Of a stretch of DNA of 64,000 nucleotides, positions 59,501 through 64,000 are shown piece after piece. The DNA is from Paramacrobiotus metropolitanus (lineage: Eukaryota; Tardigrada; Eutardigrada; Parachela; Macrobiotidae). Position 1 is the stretch's first letter; every line of letters starts with the position of its first letter. Where the stretch lies: NCBI RefSeq assembly GCF_019649055.1, contig NW_026570242.1, positions 806,001 to 870,000 on the forward strand. Reading direction: 5' to 3'. A program made the translations under genes and the position numbers. The notes beneath the pieces were generated by a model, which was given only the letters and a program-made list of their open reading frames with translations, searched no databases and was not told where the DNA came from.

Positions 59501-59524
59501 AATGCTTTTTAGATCCTTTGCCAT
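53559..59524 (-). CDS. SPEF2: sperm flagellar protein 2 (SPEF2/KPL2)
   Basis: The first exon (59524-59467) and the next (about 59360-59255) join to give the CH-like N-terminus: MAKDLKSILNHRIQL, then FANGYLFGEMLSKFGLQPDF and KIHNYSRILPALEDID. Later exons match SPEF2 in order. The coiled coil includes NRDEYMRNIHRKAEERKQQ. The nucleoside-kinase-like region runs FISIFIAGRRLSLLKKTI, then IISLADLLHEAVE, IVDLLEQAIE and GWVVTDLPNSTELLQLIE, the last two across an intron at about 56390-56640. Helical repeats follow (LNQTIQEVCDRVWNYREG, RKLKDLYLKLCKIADYRH), then a final helix ending near FVWDTDK. The P-loop has lost its Gly-Lys-Thr pattern. The C-terminal EF-hand-like third of vertebrate SPEF2 is missing. 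SPEF2 sits in the central-pair apparatus of motile axonemes and in sperm transport. Confidence 0.9.
55440..55500. repeat. short tandem repeat filling a SPEF2 intron
   Basis: The 64-bp intron between two long SPEF2 exons consists largely of GATGTAAGAT-type units in imperfect tandem. The splice sites are intact: donor GTAAAA, acceptor TTTTTAG. Confidence 0.6.
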
Positions 59525-59798
59525 ATTTTATAAGGATGGGTGGCTGAGCAGTGACAAACAGTTCCAGCAAAAATTTTCGTAGTTCTGAACAAGGTTATCT
59601 TTAAACAATCTCTCTTTGTTCAGTATTTAATATCTAAATAAACATAAAAATTAACTATCAACAAAATATGTGACCCTTTTTTATGGCAATTCTACATTCA
59701 TGAAAAAGGACTTTCTCACAATTAAATTTTGAAATTGCGTAAAACCCCATAAACATCAGAACAGTAATACGAGTAATTAGTGTGTTTTTCAATTCGAC
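59525..59798. promoter_or_regulatory. bidirectional promoter region SPEF2/RMND1
   Basis: The two start codons, on opposite strands, are 274 bp apart. The stretch is AT-rich, with no TATA box at a convincing position. A flagellar gene and a mitochondrial gene would share it. Confidence 0.5.
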
Positions 59799-61228
59799 AT
59801 GCTGCGTTTTTCGCATTCTGTGAATAATCAGCATTATACAATACTTGCGTCTCAAGAGTTAGTACTTCCGGTGCTATTGTACGAGCATTGCTTAGCAACA
59901 ATTTGCGGATAACAGTTGGATCCATTTTTTTTGCAGATATCAGCTGGCTGATTCGTTTCTGACCGAAGAGTTATCCGAAGATGCCGTCCACTACAAGCTC
60001 TACGAGCAATCAAAACCGCCTTCCGGACAAGCTCCCACTAACGAGGGCGATGTGTTTATCTTCAGTGAGGGATCGGTGGTCTTCTGGAATGTGAAGAAGG
60101 ACGATGCGGCGTCTTTTTTGAAAGTGCTCCAGCAGCACGCAGTCAAGCCGTATTCACGTAAGTGGAACAGCAACATCCGATACCTATATCTTATCGTGCT
60201 GCAAGTTATATAAATCGTGATATGGAAAGGCGAGGAATTCTGCATTAGAGGCTTCAGCTTGTGTCCCTAATTTTCTGTATGTTTTTTTCGCTTTGTAAAG
60301 TGATGTCTGTTTTATCTGTATAGAGTCTATTGTCCAGGACGAAGCGGAATTTTTGGACTACTCGTTTACGGATGGCCATGGTGATGAGTACCGTGGTCGA
60401 CCAGGACTGCCGTCGGCAGGAGACGCTGCGAAGCTGTCATCCGACGGCCATATTCTGCTGCGGAAATCTATGGAGGCTGCTCATCCCCAATTGCTCAGTT
60501 TGATCAAATACGCCTTTTCTGATGCCATTGTGCTTTCTGGTACGTAGTTTAGCTTGACTGTTATTTATCGCTTTCGCAGTTATTTTCTTGATTTATATCA
60601 CATTATCACTCTCACGATTATCATTTTCGATAAATCGGTTTAGAATATTTGTAATCAATGTTTTGAATGTTTTTTTACAGTTAAGTTGGCCGTTTATGAG
60701 GCTATGTTGCAAGAATACGTCGGATCCATCGAAAACGTTGCTGAGGTGAGCGCAACAATGAATTTTAAAATTGTTGTGCTTTCTTTTTGTGTGCAATGTG
60801 CATGTAAAATTAATATGGTTCTCATAATTGTTGTGATTTATGCTTGGTTGCGCCAACAGGACATCAAAACAAACGGACGGATTAGCTTATCGAAAGATCA
60901 GGTGCTGCGGAAAACAGGGGAGCTGTTCTTCCTCCGGCACTCCATTAATCTGGGCTCGAATATGCTGGATCCACCTGATTTCTACTGGGATCGTGAGGAT
61001 TTGGAAGCACTGTACCGTGCCATGTGCACATATCTCAACATCGGTCGGCGTACACGAATTTTCAACGAAAAACTGAATCACTGTTATTCTTTGGTGGAGT
61101 TGTTGCGTGACCATTTAAACAACCAGCATCATGTTCGGTTAGAGCTGATGATTATCGCGCTCATTTGTGTGGAAGTGTTCTTTGAATTCTTGCATTATGC
61201 CGAGAAGTACATGAGCACGGCTCCGTGA
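59799..61228 (+). CDS. RMND1: RMND1-family mitochondrial protein (DUF155)
   Basis: Exons 59799-59857, 59937-60157, about 60328-60540, about 60681-60746 and about 60861-61228 join in phase. They match RMND1 from its middle to the end: YTILASQEYQLADSFL; GDVFIFSEGSVVFWNVKKDD; then LSVKLAVYEAMLQEYV, LRKTGELFFLRHSINLGSN, DPPDFYWDREDLEALYRAM and a final helix with MIIALICVEVFFEFLHY (membrane anchor). RMND1 is an inner-mitochondrial-membrane protein that supports mitochondrial translation. At roughly 300 aa it is shorter than the human protein (449) and lacks most of its N-terminal region. Either targeting sits in the first 20 residues (MLRFSHSV…) or a further 5' exon overlaps the SPEF2 promoter side. 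An AATAAA lies at 61293. Confidence 0.9.
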
Positions 61229-61292
61229 TTTTGTATATATTTTTTTACGAGCCGGTGTTTTCTTAGTTTTTTATCGTTTTATTGTGATCTTG

Positions 61293-61298
61293 AATAAA
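61293..61298 (+). terminator. polyadenylation signal of RMND1
   Basis: AATAAA 64 bp after the RMND1 stop codon, in the 380-bp convergent spacer before the clathrin light chain 3' end. Confidence 0.55.
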
Positions 61299-61609
61299 GC
61301 AGACTTGACAGATTAAAATCAGGGAATGTATTTACCACATCCAGCAGTTGAACTAAGGTCAATAAAAATGGAAAACATTGGGCTGTCACCGAGGTACGCG
61401 CAATACAAAGCGGCGTCTGGGCTCCGTTAAGCGAATAATATTATATAAAAACAAGGAGTATCACGACAACACAATGATTCGCACTGCGCACGGATCAATC
61501 GAAAATAATTACATAAAAAACAAAAAAAAACTTCAATATTTAGGTTTCACGTTATTCGAATTTCAAAGGTCGCTTAAATGTTATCGTCCCGTGAAAGGGT
61601 GTGCTGCAC

Positions 61610-63696
61610 TTAACCGCCCTGCTTCAGCTGCAAGATAATGGAACGCAGACGGGATACATCCTTCGTGCCTTTGGCTGATTTGGGATTGAAGTCGCACATG
61701 CGTGCCACACGCTCCCATTCCTCGCCGGGCTTGTCCGAATCACGCTGGCTGACGAAATCCTTCTCCGAATCGCGGTTGTTTTTCCTGGCCTTCTTAGAGT
61801 TTTCGTCCTGCAGCTGGTACCATTCCTAAGCAAACAATTTGCGATCTCAAACTGACAACAAAATTCTCTATTGCTATCAGAATACTGCATGAAAAACAAT
61901 TGTACATCTTGTGCACAAAGTAATCCAATAATTTAACCCTGTTTTCTGGCTAACTTCAGTGCCTTCGAAACGTTATCACACACCCAATCCGTAATTACTT
62001 GATTTTGTTAACGTTCACTAACACTAAAATAATAATCCCAATTTTTTTAGCAAACCTGCAGGCGAAGGATAATATTCAATTTAATTACACGACCATATAC
62101 GATCAGCCGTACAAGCAAGTTTTTTAGTTTCCTCTAAGCGGAACCAACTAGCCAGGGTTATTAAGCCGAATTTACCAGGTTTACTAAGTTCGTAAAAATG
62201 GAATTTGTAGTACGTAGAAGCATTTTACAAGAATACGTTCGTTGAAGCAACTATGCAAGATTTTCACCGCTATGTACTGAAACTCACCTCCAATTCTTTT
62301 CGAGCCTGTTCGCGCAGCTCCTGCTTTTTCTTTTCTTCGTCGGCATCTACACATACACGACAACTTACGATTGACACTCAAAAATATCTTCCATATAAAA
62401 TAATACGACGACAATCATTTGGTTTTATTATTGTACTGTTCCTAGAAAGTACTATTCGTATTCCTCCATTGTATTGCTTATTAATTGATCGCATCACGCA
62501 AAATCCATTGTCAAGTCAACAGCACTAGTCAACTTGCAAGAATTCCGCTTTTTAATAGCAATTTCATAATTGTAACCAGCAACCCAGCACATGGTACCAA
62601 GTACTTGATGACCAGACTTGGTCGAACTTTTGACTGGACTGAAAATTTCTCCACATATTTCCCAGCCCATCCCATCTCTTTTGGATGAGATGGGAACGGG
62701 ATGGGGACGACCAACAAATGCGCTAAAATGGCCTGAGATAATAATGATGGATGGGAACATAGAAATAAACATGCGAAATTCAACAATTTTATGTTTTTAT
62801 TTTCATCCCTAATTTCGGCACTTTGAAACCAACTTTTAAACCTGTCAAAATGGGATGAGAAAAGTTTGAATGGGCTGAAATGTTATCCCCCGGGAGTCAG
62901 ATGGGCTGATAAAGTTAAATACGGTAAAGGTAGGGTTGAAATGGGGATGGAAAAATCGAAATGTGACTGGATTTTATCATCTGCGCTGACTATTAATGCA
63001 CTGCTTCAATTGTAGAAAGTGAAGCAAGGCATACTGTCAATAATCAAAACATACCTTTCTTTTCTAATCGCTCCTTCTGATCCTCGCGCCACTTACGGAT
63101 CTTTTCCGGGGTCGATGGCCGGATCTTGGGAGGCTCAAACACCGACGGCCCATTCATCTGCTGAACCAACAGAGTAATCACTGCAAGTCGCATATTCGGG
63201 TGTGTCTTACTCACCGATCCACATTCTATGTACCTTTCATATCATTATCGAAAAGGAATTAATACTCAAAACGCAGTATGCTTGATAAATGCGTAACGTA
63301 AATTGCGCTAGTGAAAACTTATCTTGCAGTATTACTGCACTATTAATGATGAGCCCTTCAACTGTGAATTTTATCTAAGAAAAAGGAACGGCACTGTAAA
63401 ATTGCGTCACCATTTAGATTTAAAAAAAAACATAATGCTACTGTTTGTTAAATCAAAATTATACCAGACACAAATCAAACATTTCACAAGCGAGCATCAT
63501 AATAATATTACGAAGGAAAAAATCTATGCCATACTGGGGCCTTGTCAGTGTACCTGGCTAGAAGAATTTCCAAATCCATTCTCCCGTTCATCCATGAAGT
63601 CATCACCATTGACACCGTTAACATAGGGATCCGCGTTATCCTCGCGGACATTTGTCATCGTCGGCTGGTGGGCATCAAGATTCTGATGTTCACCAT
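61610..63696 (-). CDS. Clc: clathrin light chain, 5' exon(s) not found
   Basis: The last exon (about 61825-61610) encodes EWYQLQDENSKKARKNN, EEWERVARMCDFNPKS and KDVSRLRSIILQLKQGG, the conserved C-terminus of clathrin light chains that binds the heavy-chain hub. Upstream exons are at about 62345-62291 (DADEEKKKQELREQARKELE) and about 63160-63055 (PPKIRPSTPEKIRKWREDQ, the heavy-chain-binding helix). A polar exon lies at about 63696-63560 (DPYVNGVNGDDFMDEREN). The upper exon begins at a TTTAG acceptor in phase 1, so it is probably not the first. The conserved EEDPAAAFLAQQE-type motif of the N-terminus is absent here and should lie further upstream, perhaps outside the window. Light chains regulate clathrin coat assembly in endocytosis and at the Golgi. 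Confidence 0.9.
62640..62960. repeat. purine-rich degenerate repeat inside a clathrin light chain intron
   Basis: The intron contains repeated GATGGGA/GATGGGC-like units on the plus strand and a small inverted pair around 62665-62700 (CCCATCCCATC facing GATGAGATGGG). No coding content. Confidence 0.45.
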
Positions 63697-64000
63697 CTAA
63701 ACAAGCTCTTCGATCAGATCACGATCATGAACACTGCGCTACAGCACCACTCCCCGTAGCGGAGTTGCACGACACTGCGTTACACAACAGGGTGGCATTA
63801 TTTCCGGTCCTATTTCGAGCTTTTAATTAAACATGATTATTAAGCACTACTTTTCATTCCTAAAATCGCCTCTTTCGCCAATACAAATTAACTCCAATTA
63901 ATGCATTACTGATCAACAAAAATCTTTCCAGATATAAAGCAACGATCGGGGACGGCGATAAAATGGTAGAATATCAAATTAGTTCGTTACAAAAACAGAA
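63697..64000. other. right edge, no exon recognised
   Basis: Upstream side of the clathrin light chain exon at 63696. No start exon with the conserved N-terminal motif could be seen on the minus strand, and nothing was recognised on the plus strand. Confidence 0.35.

Overview
The window is nuclear DNA of a small invertebrate animal with compact, intron-rich genes. Most introns that I could place from splice sites and reading phase are 55 to 110 bp long, many of them 61 to 76 bp. Neighbouring genes lie close together on both strands. Genes for motile-cilium or sperm-flagellum proteins (CFAP58, SPEF2, IFT70/TTC30) sit beside general animal genes (clathrin light chain, RMND1, an SLC13 carrier, a peripherin-type tetraspanin, a TRC8-like RING ligase). 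A compact ecdysozoan such as a tardigrade fits, but this is inference from style and gene content. No rRNA, tRNA, CRISPR array, operon or virus-like element was seen.

Layout. 0.7-2.3 kb (+): secreted MAM-domain protein. 2.4-3.15 kb (-): short adenylate-kinase-like protein. 4.1-8.6 kb (-): 1,423-residue protein with degenerate EF-hands. 8.7-9.0 kb (+): tiny two-exon gene. 9.2-11.3 kb (+): multi-pass RING E3 ligase. 11.9-13.4 kb (+): Ser-rich protein. 14.1-17.7 kb (-): CFAP58. 18.4-19.8 kb (+): small protein in five or six exons. 20.0-27.7 kb (-): very large coiled-coil protein. 28.4-29.0 kb: three back-to-back palindromes. 29.1-32.4 kb (+): IFT70-like TPR protein. 32.4-37.8 kb: gene-free, with several foldback repeats. 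37.8-39.9 kb (+): peripherin-like tetraspanin with a charged tail. 40.4-42.9 kb (+): SLC13-type carrier. 43.0-44.8 kb and 45.4-46.8 kb (-): two uncharacterised proteins. 46.8-52.6 kb: mostly gene-poor and AT-rich, with one single-pass membrane protein (49.3 kb, +) and one cryptic spliced gene (50.6-51.2 kb, -). 52.6-53.2 kb (+): small basic protein. 53.6-59.5 kb (-): SPEF2. 59.8-61.2 kb (+): RMND1. 61.6-63.7 kb (-): clathrin light chain, whose 5' end is not seen.

How they fit together. CFAP58 and SPEF2 act in motile axonemes and sperm tails, and IFT70 in the IFT-B train. The degenerate EF-hand protein and the large coiled-coil protein could belong to the same cellular theme, but nothing here proves it. 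SPEF2 and RMND1 start head to head only 274 bp apart. The large coiled-coil gene and IFT70 are also divergent, with the palindrome cluster between them.

Exon models were built by hand from GT-AG sites and phase continuity. Where the summed exon lengths divide by three and the joined protein matches a known family (adenylate kinase, CFAP58, SPEF2 N-terminus, RMND1, TRC8-like), I regard the model as strong.
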